DNA from: Nocardioides luti
GTDB lineage: Bacteria; Actinomycetota; Actinomycetes; Propionibacteriales; Nocardioidaceae
Assembly (NCBI RefSeq): GCF_014212315.1
Contig: NZ_JACKXE010000001.1
Coordinates: 1,240,001 to 1,304,000, forward strand
Reading direction: 5' to 3'
DNA: 64,000 nucleotides
This document shows, one piece after another, positions 35,145-43,181 of this stretch. Position numbers and translations under genes: made by a program. Position 1 is the first letter of the stretch, and each line of letters begins with the position of its first letter. The notes beneath the pieces were generated by a model, which saw only the letters and a list, made by a program, of their open reading frames with translations, searched no databases and was not told the DNA's origin.

Positions 35145-35941
35145 TCAGCCGTCGTGGCCGACGCTGGGCACGCCGCGGAAGGCGTCCCAGACCGACAGCA
35201 CCTGGCGGGGCGCCTTCGCGCGCATCAGCCGGCGCTTCGGGTGCGCGCCGTACTCGACCGTGACGGCGGTGCCGTCGAAGCGGTGGTTGAACCAGCCCGT
35301 CATCGTCCCGTGGCAGACGCCCCCGCAGGTGAAGGACTTGCGGGGCAGGTCGAGGTGGCGGGCCACCCGGCGGGAGAACGCGGGCCGCTTCGTGTCGGTG
35401 TCCACGCCGTGCAACGGCTGGTGGAAGCTGAGGATCCAGTCCGGCCGCACCTTGCGCAGGAAGCGCATCATCGCCCGGGTCTCGGGCTCCGAGGCGGCCT
35501 GCGGACCCGACTCGTAGTTGCCGTCGAGGTCGACCCAGTGGAACGGGTAGTTGCGGTTCAGGTCGACGCCGTGGGCGTTCGCGCGGGTGTGCGCAGCCCG
35601 GCCGTCGGGGTTGTACGTCGGCACCACCCACAGGTCGACGCCCCTGATCGCCCGGCCGTCGCGCAGCGAGCGCAGGATCTGGGCCGGAGCCGCCTCGTTG
35701 CCGTGCATGGTCGCGATGAGCACGACCTCGGGCTGCCCGACCTCGCCGAGGTGCCAGGCCCGGATCGGGCGGTCGTCGACGGAGTGACCGAGGACGCGGG
35801 TGCCGAGGATCGTGCTGCCGGGGCCGCGGCGGGTGCGCTCGTGGCGGTGGCCGGGCTGCGCCGGTCGGCGCCGGTCGCGGTCGGGGCGGCGCCCGCGAGG
35901 AGCGCGAGGACGGCCGCGGTCGTCCCGAGACGGCGGAGCAC
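35145..35941 (-). pseudogene. M14 zinc carboxypeptidase, frameshifted
   Basis: The catalytic domain is intact: HGNE (His/Glu zinc ligands), NPDGRAAHTRANAHGVDLNR, SFHQPLHG (third zinc ligand) and TVEYG (catalytic Glu). It reads in one frame from about 35820 down to 35145. The signal peptide (LRRLGTTAAVLALLAGAAPTA) starts at a GTG at 35941 but is in another frame, which continues through an Ala/Pro/Ser linker and then loses homology. The interval is 797 nt, not a multiple of three. A single-base loss near 35815-35870 would explain it: real inactivation, sequencing error or recoding cannot be told apart here. It follows the upstream gene's TAG by 5 nt. Confidence 0.7.
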
Positions 35942-35946
35942 GGGGG

Positions 35947-36372
35947 CTAGACCTGGGCGGCCAGGTAGGCCCAGGTGAAGACCGCGACACCGATCAGCAG
36001 GCCCACGTGGGCGAGGACCGACAGACCGGGGCCGCTGGACCAGGTGTCCTCGGTGCCGGACGAGGCGTGCTTGCCGCGGGTGGGCAGCCAGCGCAGCAGG
36101 ATGAGGAGCCCCGCGAGCACCGTGATCCACCAGAAGGCCAGGGCGATGATCCCCGCGGTGGGGCTGCCGAGCGCCGACTCCTCGTCGGCGATCAGGAAGA
36201 GCAGCCAGACCACCAGCGCGATCGCGCCGGCCGTGGTGTGGACGTCGACGAGCCGTCGGCCGACCTGGAGCCGGCCCGCGGCCCCGTCGTCCTTGGCGAA
36301 GCGACGCCTCGTGAGCACGACGACGACCGCCGCGAGGGCGGTCAGGAGGTAGACGATCACCTGGGTCGACAC
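35947..36372 (-). CDS. Four-helix membrane protein
   Basis: 141 aa with hydrophobic segments at about 3-20, 48-66, 76-95 and 118-138. No recognised family; it resembles small actinobacterial integral membrane proteins of unknown function. GTG start; CACACT lies 7 nt upstream. Directly upstream of, and probably coupled to, the carboxypeptidase gene. Confidence 0.7.
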   Translation of the reverse strand: MSTQVIVYLLTALAAVVVVLTRRRFAKDDGAAGRLQVGRRLVDVHTTAGAIALVVWLLFLIADEESALGSPTAGIIALAFWWITVLAGLLILLRWLPTRGKHASSGTEDTWSSGPGLSVLAHVGLLIGVAVFTWAYLAAQV

Positions 36373-36387
36373 GACGCGAAGTGTGCC

Positions 36388-36675
36388 CTACGCGGCTGGT
36401 TCACCGCCACGACGCTCCGGAGCCTCGGAGGGTTCACGTGCGGCGGCCTCGGCGGCCAGCCGGTCGAGCAGCGCGTCCACCTCGGACATCCGGTAGCCGC
36501 GGAGCGCGATCGAGAAGCGCACCCGCCGCAGGTCCTCGGCCGCCAGCGGACCCTCGGCCGGGACGCTGGCGTCGGGGCGGTCGTCGTACACGTCGGCGAG
36601 CGGAGCGCCCTTGCCCGCGGCCAGCAGCGCCACGCCGCCCATGGCGAGGACGATCAGGATCGCGAAGAGCCACAT
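36388..36675 (-). CDS. DivIVA-domain membrane protein
   Basis: 95 aa. N-terminal transmembrane helix (WLFAILIVLAMGGVALLAAG) followed by a DivIVA-like segment (RRVRFSIALRGYRMSEVDALLDRL, landmarks RFSIALRGYRMSEVD) and a charged tail. Such proteins are found in actinobacteria near dapE/LOG genes and may link to polar growth. The ATG at 36675 shares its A with the LOG stop (TGATG); a GTG three bases earlier is equally possible. Coupled to the LOG gene either way. Confidence 0.78.
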   Translation of the reverse strand: MWLFAILIVLAMGGVALLAAGKGAPLADVYDDRPDASVPAEGPLAAEDLRRVRFSIALRGYRMSEVDALLDRLAAEAAAREPSEAPERRGGEPAA

Positions 36676-37442
36676 CACGAGGCCGCACCTCCCCCGTCCT
36701 GGGCGCTCACCATCAGCGCCACGGCCTCGTGCACGTCGTCGGTGAGGATGAGCCGGTCGAGGTCGACCTCGCTCAGGGTGCCCGCGGCGAGCGCCGTGTC
36801 GCGCAGCCATGCCAGCAGGCCGCTCCAGTAGTCGACGCCGACGAGCACGATCGGGAAGTCGGTGACCTTCTGCGTCTGCACCAGGGTCAGCGCCTCGAAC
36901 ATCTCGTCCAGGGTGCCGACGCCGCCGGGGAGGACGACGAAGCCCTGGGAGTACTTCACGAACATCGTCTTGCGCGCGAAGAAGTAGCGGAAGTTGATGC
37001 CCTTGTCGACCCACTGGTTGAGGCCGGACTCGAAGGGCAGCTCGATGCCGAGGCCGACGCTCACGCCCCCGGCCTCGCAGGCGCCCTTGTTGGCCGCCTC
37101 CATGGTGCCGGGGCCGCCGCCCGTGATGACCGCGAAGCCGGCCTCGGCGAGCAGCCGCCCGGTCTGCTCGGCGAGGGCGTACGTCGGGTGGTCGCTCGCC
37201 GTGCGCGCGGAGCCGAAGACGCTGATCGCGGGCCCGAGCTCGGCCAGGGCGCCGAAGCCCTCGACGAACTCCGCCTGGATCCGTAGCACGCGCCACGGGT
37301 CGGTGTGCACCCAGCCGGCGTCCCCGCGGGAGTCGAGCAGCCGCTGGTCGGTCGTGGTGCTCTCGGTCGCCTGGCCGCGGCGACGCAGGATCGGGCCGGT
37401 GTACTTGTCCTGCACGTCGTCTCCCCCGTCGCGCCCGCTCAT
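36675..37442 (-). CDS. LOG-family protein (TIGR00730)
   Basis: 255 aa Rossmann-fold protein with GGGPGTMEAANKGA and the diagnostic PGGVGTLDE motif of LOG/lysine-decarboxylase-like proteins, which release adenine-type cytokinins from nucleotide precursors (Rv1205 is a studied example). ATG overlaps the dapE stop by 4 bp (ATGA). The operon dapE - LOG - DivIVA-like gene is therefore fully overlapping. Confidence 0.92.
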   Translation of the reverse strand: MSGRDGGDDVQDKYTGPILRRRGQATESTTTDQRLLDSRGDAGWVHTDPWRVLRIQAEFVEGFGALAELGPAISVFGSARTASDHPTYALAEQTGRLLAEAGFAVITGGGPGTMEAANKGACEAGGVSVGLGIELPFESGLNQWVDKGINFRYFFARKTMFVKYSQGFVVLPGGVGTLDEMFEALTLVQTQKVTDFPIVLVGVDYWSGLLAWLRDTALAAGTLSEVDLDRLILTDDVHEAVALMVSAQDGGGAAS

Positions 37443-38512
37443 GCGGTGAGCCAGGTCCGCAGCTGCTCCTCGCACCGGACGATGTGCTCGACCGGCACGA
37501 ACTCCTCCTGCTTGTGGGCCAGCATCGGGTTCCCGGGACCGAAGTTCACGGCCGGCACGCCGAGCCCGGTGAAGCGGGCGACGTCGGTCCAGCCGAACTT
37601 CGGGTTGACCCGGCCGCCGACGGCCTCGATGAACGCCTTCGCTGCCGGCACGTCCAGCCCCGGGAGCGCCCCGGGCGCCATGTCGGTCACCGTGACGTCG
37701 TACCCCTCGAAGAAGTCGCGGACGAACGCCTCCGCGTCGGCCTCGTCGCGGTCGGGGGCGAAGCGGAAGTTGACCTCGACGACGCACTCGTCGGGCAGCA
37801 CGTTGCCCGCGACCCCGCCGCGGATGAAGACGGCGTTGAGCCCCTCGTGGTACTCCAGCCCGTCGATGACGGGCGTCCGGGCGACGTACTCCTGCAGGCG
37901 GGTCAGGATGCCGGCGGCGCCGTGGATGGCGTTGACGCCCTTCCAGCTGCGGGCGGAGTGCGCGCGCTCGCCGGTGGTGCGGACGTCGACGCGCATGGTG
38001 CCCTGGCAGCCGGCCTCGACGACCGCGTCCGAGGGCTCCATGAGGATCGCGAAGTCGCCGCGCATCAGGTCGGGGTCGGAGGCCGAGAGCTTGGTGAGGC
38101 CGTTGTACTCGGCGTCGATCTCCTCGGCCTCGTAGAGGATGTAGGTCACGTCTCGCACCGGCTCGGTGACGGTCGCGGCGAGCCGCAGGATGACCGCGTC
38201 GCCGCCCTTCATGTCGCAGGTGCCGAGGCCGTGCAGCAGGTCGCCGTCGGGGCGCTGCTCGCGGCGGGCCGGCAGGTTGTCGTTGAGCGGCACGGTGTCG
38301 AGGTGCCCCGCGATGACCACGCGCTCGCCACGCCCGAGCTCCGTGCGGGCCACGACCGTGTGCCCGTGCCGGGTCACCGTCAGGTGGTCGAGGGTGCGCA
38401 GCGCCTCCTCGACGGCGTCGGCGATCGCCTGCTCGTCCTGGCTCACGGACTCGATGTTCACGAGCTGCTCGGTGAGCGTGACGGCGTCGGTGCTGAGGTC
38501 GAGGTGCGGCAT
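37439..38512 (-). CDS. dapE: Succinyl-diaminopimelate desuccinylase
   Basis: 357 aa M20 metallopeptidase that hydrolyses N-succinyl-LL-DAP in the lysine/peptidoglycan route. Metal-ligand motifs: AGHLDTVP, GTCDMKGGDA, YEAEEID, MEPSD and a C-terminal AHKQEEF. ATG at 38512 (MPHLDLSTD) is preferred to a TTG 12 nt upstream. The upstream region consists of the tandem 36-bp repeat array, so its promoter must lie in or beyond those repeats. Confidence 0.95.
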   Translation of the reverse strand: MPHLDLSTDAVTLTEQLVNIESVSQDEQAIADAVEEALRTLDHLTVTRHGHTVVARTELGRGERVVIAGHLDTVPLNDNLPARREQRPDGDLLHGLGTCDMKGGDAVILRLAATVTEPVRDVTYILYEAEEIDAEYNGLTKLSASDPDLMRGDFAILMEPSDAVVEAGCQGTMRVDVRTTGERAHSARSWKGVNAIHGAAGILTRLQEYVARTPVIDGLEYHEGLNAVFIRGGVAGNVLPDECVVEVNFRFAPDRDEADAEAFVRDFFEGYDVTVTDMAPGALPGLDVPAAKAFIEAVGGRVNPKFGWTDVARFTGLGVPAVNFGPGNPMLAHKQEEFVPVEHIVRCEEQLRTWLTA

Positions 38513-38538
38513 GGTCCTAGTCAACCAGCCGTCTCGGA

Positions 38539-38689
38539 CGGTGGTTGAGGAGGTTGCGCAGCAACCGGCCCTCCCGGTGGTTGAGGAGGTTGCGCAGCAA
38601 CCGGCCCTCCCGGTGGTTGAGGAGGTTGCGCAGCAACCGGCCCTCCCGGTGGTTGAGGAGGTTGCGCAGCAACCGTCTCGAAACCACCT
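38539..38689. repeat. Tandem 36-bp hairpin repeat, four copies
   Basis: Copies start at 38539, 38575, 38611 and 38647. The first three are identical over 36 bp; the fourth diverges after 29 bp into TCTCGAAACCACC. Each unit carries the hairpin GGTTGC-GCA-GCAACC. With its first GGTGGTT and last AACCACC the terminal copy forms a longer imperfect palindrome, which looks like the ancestral interspersed element that was then amplified. It lies 26 bp upstream of dapE. Confidence 0.95.
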
Positions 38690-38699
38690 TCCGAGAAAC

Positions 38700-38713
38700 T
38701 GGAACGTGTTCTA
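38700..38713 (+). promoter_or_regulatory. KstR-like operator
   Basis: TGGAACGTGTTCTA matches the published KstR consensus TnnAACnnGTTnnA at every fixed position and is centred on the palindrome GAAC-GT-GTTC. It overlaps the first bases of the -10 of the LLM-class gene, an ideal place for a TetR-family repressor to block transcription. Confidence 0.6.
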
Positions 38714-38717
38714 GTCT
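38712..38717 (+). promoter_or_regulatory. -10 of LLM-class oxidoreductase
   Basis: TAGTCT followed by GCGGGG and the ATG at 38724; identical hexamer and spacing to the amidase promoter. Confidence 0.6.
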
Positions 38718-38723
38718 GCGGGG

Positions 38724-39569
38724 ATGCGCAACGGCCTCGTCCTGTTCACCTCCGACCGCGGCATCACCCCGGCCGCGGCGGCCCGGGCGGCGGAGGAGCG
38801 CGGCTTCGACACGTTCTACGTGCCGGAGCACACCCACATCCCGGTGCGGCGCGAGGCAGCCCACCCGGGCACCGGCGACGAGACCCTGCCCGACGACCGC
38901 TACAGCCGGACCCTCGACCCGTGGGTGTCGCTCGCGACGGCGGCGGCGGTGACCTCGCGGATCCGGCTGGCCACGGCGGTCGCGCTGCCCGTCGAGTCCG
39001 ACCCGATCACGCTCGCCAAGACCATCGCGACCCTCGACCACCTCTCCGGCGGCCGGGTCACCCTCGGCGCGGGCTTCGGCTGGAACACCGACGAGCTCGC
39101 CGACCACCACGTGCCGGCGGGGAAGCGACGCACGGTGCTGCGCGAGTACCTCGAGGCGATGCGCGCCCTCTGGACGCAGGAGGAGGCGTCGTACGACGGG
39201 GAGTTCGTGTCGTTCGGAGCCTCGTGGGCGCACCCCAAGCCGGTGCAGGCCCACGTCCCGGTGATCATCGGCGCCGGCGGCGGCCCGCAGACCTTCGCCT
39301 GGATCGCGGCGCACGCGGACGGCTGGATGACCACCCCGACCCAGACCGACATCTCGGGCAACATCACCGCCCTGCAGACCGCCTGGCGCGAGGCCGGCCG
39401 GGACGGCTCCCCCGACATCCGGGTGCTGATCGCCTTCCGCCCCGACCCCGCCGACCTGGCCGCCTGGGCCGAGGCCGGCGTCACCGAGCTGATCTGGGGC
39501 GTCCCCGACAAGAGCGAGGCCGAGGTGCTCGCCCACCTCGACAAGATGGCTGCCCGCCTCGGCCTCTGA
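38724..39569 (+). CDS. LLM-class F420-dependent oxidoreductase
   Basis: 281 aa TIM-barrel protein of the luciferase-like family: FYVPEHTHIPV near the N-terminus, IRLATAVALP, LDHLSGGRVTLGAGFGWNTDEL and VIIGAGGG, typical of the actinobacterial F420-binding subgroup. Substrate unknown. A KstR-like box over its promoter hints at a role in sterol or cholesterol-ring degradation; this is inference, since no other steroid gene is nearby. Confidence 0.9.
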   Translation: MRNGLVLFTSDRGITPAAAARAAEERGFDTFYVPEHTHIPVRREAAHPGTGDETLPDDRYSRTLDPWVSLATAAAVTSRIRLATAVALPVESDPITLAKTIATLDHLSGGRVTLGAGFGWNTDELADHHVPAGKRRTVLREYLEAMRALWTQEEASYDGEFVSFGASWAHPKPVQAHVPVIIGAGGGPQTFAWIAAHADGWMTTPTQTDISGNITALQTAWREAGRDGSPDIRVLIAFRPDPADLAAWAEAGVTELIWGVPDKSEAEVLAHLDKMAARLGL

Positions 39570-39576
39570 ACCCCGC

Positions 39577-39621
39577 CGAGTCGGCGCATCTGCAGATTCC
39601 GTCTGCAGATGCGCCGACTCG
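39577..39621. terminator. Perfect 20-bp hairpin between convergent genes
   Basis: CGAGTCGGCGCATCTGCAGA (39577-39596), loop TTCCG, then the exact complement (39602-39621). It starts 7 bp after the LLM gene stop and ends 4 bp before the ileS stop. No U-tract. Likely a bidirectional terminator, but its length and perfection are unusual and a mobile palindrome is an alternative. Confidence 0.7.
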
Positions 39622-39625
39622 ACCC

Positions 39626-42600
39626 TCAGGCCTTGGCCACCGACACGGTCGCGGGCTCGTTGTCGCCGACCACGACCTCGGTGACCGGGACGTCCGACGA
39701 TCCGGTCGCCGGGGCGACCACCTCGTAGGACGTCGCGAGGGTCTCCGCCGTGATCAGCGCCTCGTGGGCCCGGGCCGCGGCCTGGACGGCGTCGGAGCCG
39801 CCGACGGTGAGCGAGATCCGGTCGGAGACGTCGAGGCCGGCGTCGCGGCGGGCCTGCTGGACCGCGCGGACGAGGTCGCGCGCCAGGCCCTCCGCGGCGA
39901 GCTCCGGCGAGACCTCGGTGTCGAGGACCACGAAGCCGCCGCGCGGCAGCATGCCCGTAGCCGAGCCGCCGTCGGCGGACGCGGCGACGGTCTCGAGGGT
40001 GAACTCCCCCTCCACCAGCGCGAGGCCACCCGACGTGACCGTGCCGTCCTCGGCGACCGACCAGTCGCCGGACTTCGAGCCCTTGATCGCGGTTTGCACC
40101 TCGCGGCCCAGCCGCGGGCCGGCCGCGCGGGCGTTGACGGTCAGCCGCTGCTGGACGCCGTACGACGCCGCCTCGGGCGCCTCGAGGTCGAGCAGCCGGA
40201 CCGCCTTCACGTTGAGCTCGTCGGCCACGAGGCCCTCGAAGCCGGCCAGCGCCGACGGGTCGGCGACGACGACCGTCAGCGACGACAGCGGCAGGCGGTT
40301 GCGCAGGCTCGCGGCCTTGCGCAGCGCCGAGCCGGCCGAGCAGACGTCGCGCACCAGGTCCATGCCGGCGACGAGGGCGTCGTCGGCGGGCAGCAGGTCG
40401 GCGGACGGCCAGTCGGTCAGGTGCACCGACCGCTCGCCGGTCAGCCCGCGCCAGACCTCCTCGGTCGTCAGCGGCAGCAGCGGCGCGGTGACCCGGCAGA
40501 CGACCTCGAGCACGGTGTAGAGCGTGTCGAAGGCCTCGGTGTTGTCCCCCCAGAAGCGGTCCCGGGAGCGGCGGATGTACCAGTTGGTCAGCACGTCGAG
40601 GAACGACCGCGTCGAGTCGCACGCGTTCGCGACGTCGTAGTTGTCGAGCTGGTCGGTCATCTGCGCGACGTACTGCCGGCACTTGGCCAGCAGGTAGCGG
40701 TCGAGCGGGTCCGTCGACGAGGTCGACCACTGCGCGTCGTACCCCGCGCCGTCGTTCGCGGCGTTGGCGTAGAGCGAGAAGAAGTACCAGCTGTTCCACA
40801 GTGGGATCAGCACCTGGCGCACCGAGTCGCGGATGCCCTGCTCGGTGACGACGAGGTTGCCGCCGCGCAGGATCGGGCTCGACATGAGGAACCAGCGCAT
40901 CGCGTCGGCGCCGTCGCGGTCGAAGACCTCGCGCACGTCGGGGTAGTTGCGCAGCGACTTCGACATCTTGTTGCCGTCGGAGCCGAGGACGATGCCGTGG
41001 CTGACGCAGGCCTCGAAGGCCGGGCGGTCGAAGATTGCGGTCGCCAGGACGTGCATCGTGTAGAACCAGCCGCGGGTCTGCCCGATGTACTCGACGATGA
41101 AGTCGCCCGGGAAGTGGTGGTCGAACCAGTCGCGGTTCTCGAACGGGTAGTGCACCTGCGCGAAGCTCATCGAGCCCGAGTCGAACCACACGTCCAGGAC
41201 GTCCGGCACGCGCCGCATCATCGACGCACCCGTGGGGTCGTCGGGGTTCGGGCGCACGAGCTCGTCGACGTACGGCCGGTGCAGCTCGTCTACCGTGACA
41301 CCGAAGTCGCGCTCGAGCTCCTCGAACGAGCCGTACACGTCGAGGCGGGGGTACGTCGGGTCGTCGCTCTTCCACACCGGCACCGGGGAGCCCCAGAAGC
41401 GGTTGCGGGTGATCGACCAGTCGCGGGCGTTCTCCAGCCACTTGCCGAACTGGCCGTCCTTGATGTGGTCGGGCACCCAGCGGATGTCCTGGTTGAGCGC
41501 GACCATCCGCTCCTTGATCTTCGTGACCTCGACGAACCACGACGACACGCCCTTGTAGATCAGGGGCTCGCGGCAGCGCCAGCAGTGCGGGTAGGAGTGG
41601 TCGTAGGTCTCGCGGCGCAGCAGCACCGTGCCGGGGCTGACGGCACCGGTCTCCCCCTCGCCCCGCGTCGCGGCCTTGAGGTGGTCGATGACGTGCAGGT
41701 TGGCGTCGAAGACGAGCATGCCCTCGTACTCCACGACGGGGAACGTGAAGCGCCCGTCCTTGCCGACCGGCATCACCGCCTCGATGCCCTCACGGTCGGT
41801 GACGACCTTGTCGTCCTCACCGAAGGCGCCCGCGGTGTGCACGAGTCCGGTGCCGTCGGTGGTGGTGACGAACTCGGCCGGCACGACGCGGAAGGCGTTC
41901 TCGTGGCCGGCGTAGTAGCTGAACGGAGGCGTGTAGGTGAGGCCGAGCAGGTCGGAGCCGGTGCCGCGCCAGGTCACCTCCGGCTCGTCGCCGAGCTCAC
42001 GGGCGTACGACGCCACGCGGGCCTCCGCGAGCAGGTAGCGCACCCCGTCGACCGCGACCACGACGTAGTCGATGTCCTCGCCGACCATGACCGCGAGGTT
42101 GCTCGGCAGCGTCCACGGCGTCGTCGTCCAGACGAGCAGCTTGGCACCGAGGAACTCACCCGGCGTGGTGACGTCGTACCCGACCGTGACGGCCGGGTCC
42201 TGCCGGACCTGGTAGACGTCGTCGTCCATGCGGAGCTCGTGGTTCGACAGCGGCGTCTCGTCGTTCCAGCAGTAGGGCAGCACCCGGAAGCCCTCGTAGA
42301 CCAGGCCCTTGTCGTAGAGCTGCTTGAAGGCCCAGATGACCGACTCCATGTAGTCGGGGTTCATCGTGCGGTAGTCGTTCTCGAAGTCCACCCAGCGCGC
42401 CTGGCGGGTGACGTACTCCTGCCAGTCGCCGGTGTACTTCATGACCGACTCGCGGCACGCCGCGTTGAACTTCTCGATGCCCATCTCGACGATCTCGTCG
42501 GTGGTCTTGATGCCGAGCTGCCGCATCGCCTCGAGCTCGGCGGGCAGCCCGTGGGTGTCCCAGCCGAAGCGCCGCTCGACACGCTTGCCGCGCATCGTCT

Positions 42601-42853
42601 GGTAGCGCGGGATCAGGTCCTTGACGTAGCCGGTCAGCAGGTGGCCGTAGTGCGGCAGGCCGTTGGCGAACGGCGGGCCGTCGTAGAAGACGAACTCGTT
42701 GGCGCCGTCCTCGCCCGCGTCGCGCTGGTCGACGCTGGCCTGGAAGGTGCCGTCGGCCTCCCAGTAGGCCAGCACCCGCTCCTCGAGCGCGGGGAACTTC
42801 GGGGAGGACGGGACGGTCGTCGTCTCGGACGTGGAGACCTTGGGGTAGGTCAT
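39626..42853 (-). CDS. ileS: Isoleucyl-tRNA synthetase
   Basis: 1075 aa class Ia synthetase charging tRNA-Ile. PHYGH at 67-71 is the HIGH motif, [10 protein letters not shown] the KMSKS loop; the editing domain lies between them and a long C-terminal anticodon-binding region follows, as in the eukaryotic-like long IleRS. ATG at 42853 with CAGGAG about 8 nt upstream; the frame runs 62 codons further but through the T-box leader. Expression is controlled by that leader. Confidence 0.97.
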   Translation of the reverse strand: MTYPKVSTSETTTVPSSPKFPALEERVLAYWEADGTFQASVDQRDAGEDGANEFVFYDGPPFANGLPHYGHLLTGYVKDLIPRYQTMRGKRVERRFGWDTHGLPAELEAMRQLGIKTTDEIVEMGIEKFNAACRESVMKYTGDWQEYVTRQARWVDFENDYRTMNPDYMESVIWAFKQLYDKGLVYEGFRVLPYCWNDETPLSNHELRMDDDVYQVRQDPAVTVGYDVTTPGEFLGAKLLVWTTTPWTLPSNLAVMVGEDIDYVVVAVDGVRYLLAEARVASYARELGDEPEVTWRGTGSDLLGLTYTPPFSYYAGHENAFRVVPAEFVTTTDGTGLVHTAGAFGEDDKVVTDREGIEAVMPVGKDGRFTFPVVEYEGMLVFDANLHVIDHLKAATRGEGETGAVSPGTVLLRRETYDHSYPHCWRCREPLIYKGVSSWFVEVTKIKERMVALNQDIRWVPDHIKDGQFGKWLENARDWSITRNRFWGSPVPVWKSDDPTYPRLDVYGSFEELERDFGVTVDELHRPYVDELVRPNPDDPTGASMMRRVPDVLDVWFDSGSMSFAQVHYPFENRDWFDHHFPGDFIVEYIGQTRGWFYTMHVLATAIFDRPAFEACVSHGIVLGSDGNKMSKSLRNYPDVREVFDRDGADAMRWFLMSSPILRGGNLVVTEQGIRDSVRQVLIPLWNSWYFFSLYANAANDGAGYDAQWSTSSTDPLDRYLLAKCRQYVAQMTDQLDNYDVANACDSTRSFLDVLTNWYIRRSRDRFWGDNTEAFDTLYTVLEVVCRVTAPLLPLTTEEVWRGLTGERSVHLTDWPSADLLPADDALVAGMDLVRDVCSAGSALRKAASLRNRLPLSSLTVVVADPSALAGFEGLVADELNVKAVRLLDLEAPEAASYGVQQRLTVNARAAGPRLGREVQTAIKGSKSGDWSVAEDGTVTSGGLALVEGEFTLETVAASADGGSATGMLPRGGFVVLDTEVSPELAAEGLARDLVRAVQQARRDAGLDVSDRISLTVGGSDAVQAAARAHEALITAETLATSYEVVAPATGSSDVPVTEVVVGDNEPATVSVAKA

Positions 42854-43013
42854 CGTGGCTCTCCTGCTGGTCGGTCGTGCTCGTGTCCCTGACACGAGGA
42901 CGACCCCTGCGGGCCGCGGTACCACCTCGCTTGCCGCGTCGTACGACGCGACCGCTCGTTCACGGCTGTGACGGGCCACCCGTCCGGTTCTACTGGGCCA
43001 CGGATCCCGACCC

Positions 43014-43041
43014 GGGCGCTGCGCGCCCTGCTCGATCACCG
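43014..43041. repeat. REP-like core inside the ileS T-box
   Basis: CGGGCGCTGCGCGCCC followed by TGCTCGATCACCG; about 27 of 29 positions equal the interspersed repeat at 27858-27886. It forms the terminal hairpin of the presumptive Stem I. Confidence 0.8.
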
Positions 43042-43096
43042 GAGGCTGTTCTTCCGGAGGCTCGCCGCTGATGACGGCTCAGACGCCTGTCCGACG

Positions 43097-43102
43097 ATCA
43101 TA
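43097..43102 (-). promoter_or_regulatory. -10 of ileS
   Basis: TATGAT on the minus strand, about 245 bp upstream of the ileS ATG, placing the start of the T-box RNA near 43090. No clear -35. Confidence 0.6.
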
Positions 43103-43181
43103 GGACGTCGGCGCCAGAACTTTTCCTCCCGCCTCGGCATCGGACCCCACGTCCAGCTGATCGACCCTCGGGGGAACCACG

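Larger units (their letters stand above)
42854..43102 (-). promoter_or_regulatory. T-box riboswitch leader of ileS
   Basis: The T-box sequence GGTGGTACCGCGG is at 42914-42926 (minus strand). Hand folding gives a canonical antiterminator/antisequestor: helix A1 GCGAGG (42925-42930) with CCTCGT (42894-42899), the 7-nt bulge TGGTACC (42918-42924) and helix A2 GCGGCC (42912-42917) with GGTCGT (42900-42905). TGGT would pair with ACCA, fitting discriminator A73 of tRNA-Ile. A specifier ATC is at 43003-43005, on the 3' side of a GGGCGC/GCGCCC stem. The competing 15-bp-arm hairpin at 42873-42905 destroys A1 and A2. It has no U-tract and stops short of the ribosome site, so the output mechanism is uncertain. 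Confidence 0.92.

Noticed and set aside
35106..35148. Terminator between the enoyl-CoA hydratase and carboxypeptidase genes
   Set aside because: GCTGACGC/GCGTCAGC arms are complementary but only 8 bp with a 27-nt loop and partly inside coding sequence; too weak to call.
38539..38689. Possible CRISPR array
   Set aside because: Units are head-to-tail without unique spacers (36 bp period, identical throughout) and there are no cas genes.
38921..42892. Open frame of over 1300 codons opposite ileS
   Set aside because: Antisense to ileS, whose catalytic motifs are certain; the frame also runs into the LLM gene. Shadow of high GC.
42854..43102. tRNA gene or ileS N-terminal extension
   Set aside because: Hairpins here belong to the T-box; there is no tRNA cloverleaf or CCA-type end, and the extended frame would translate the riboswitch.
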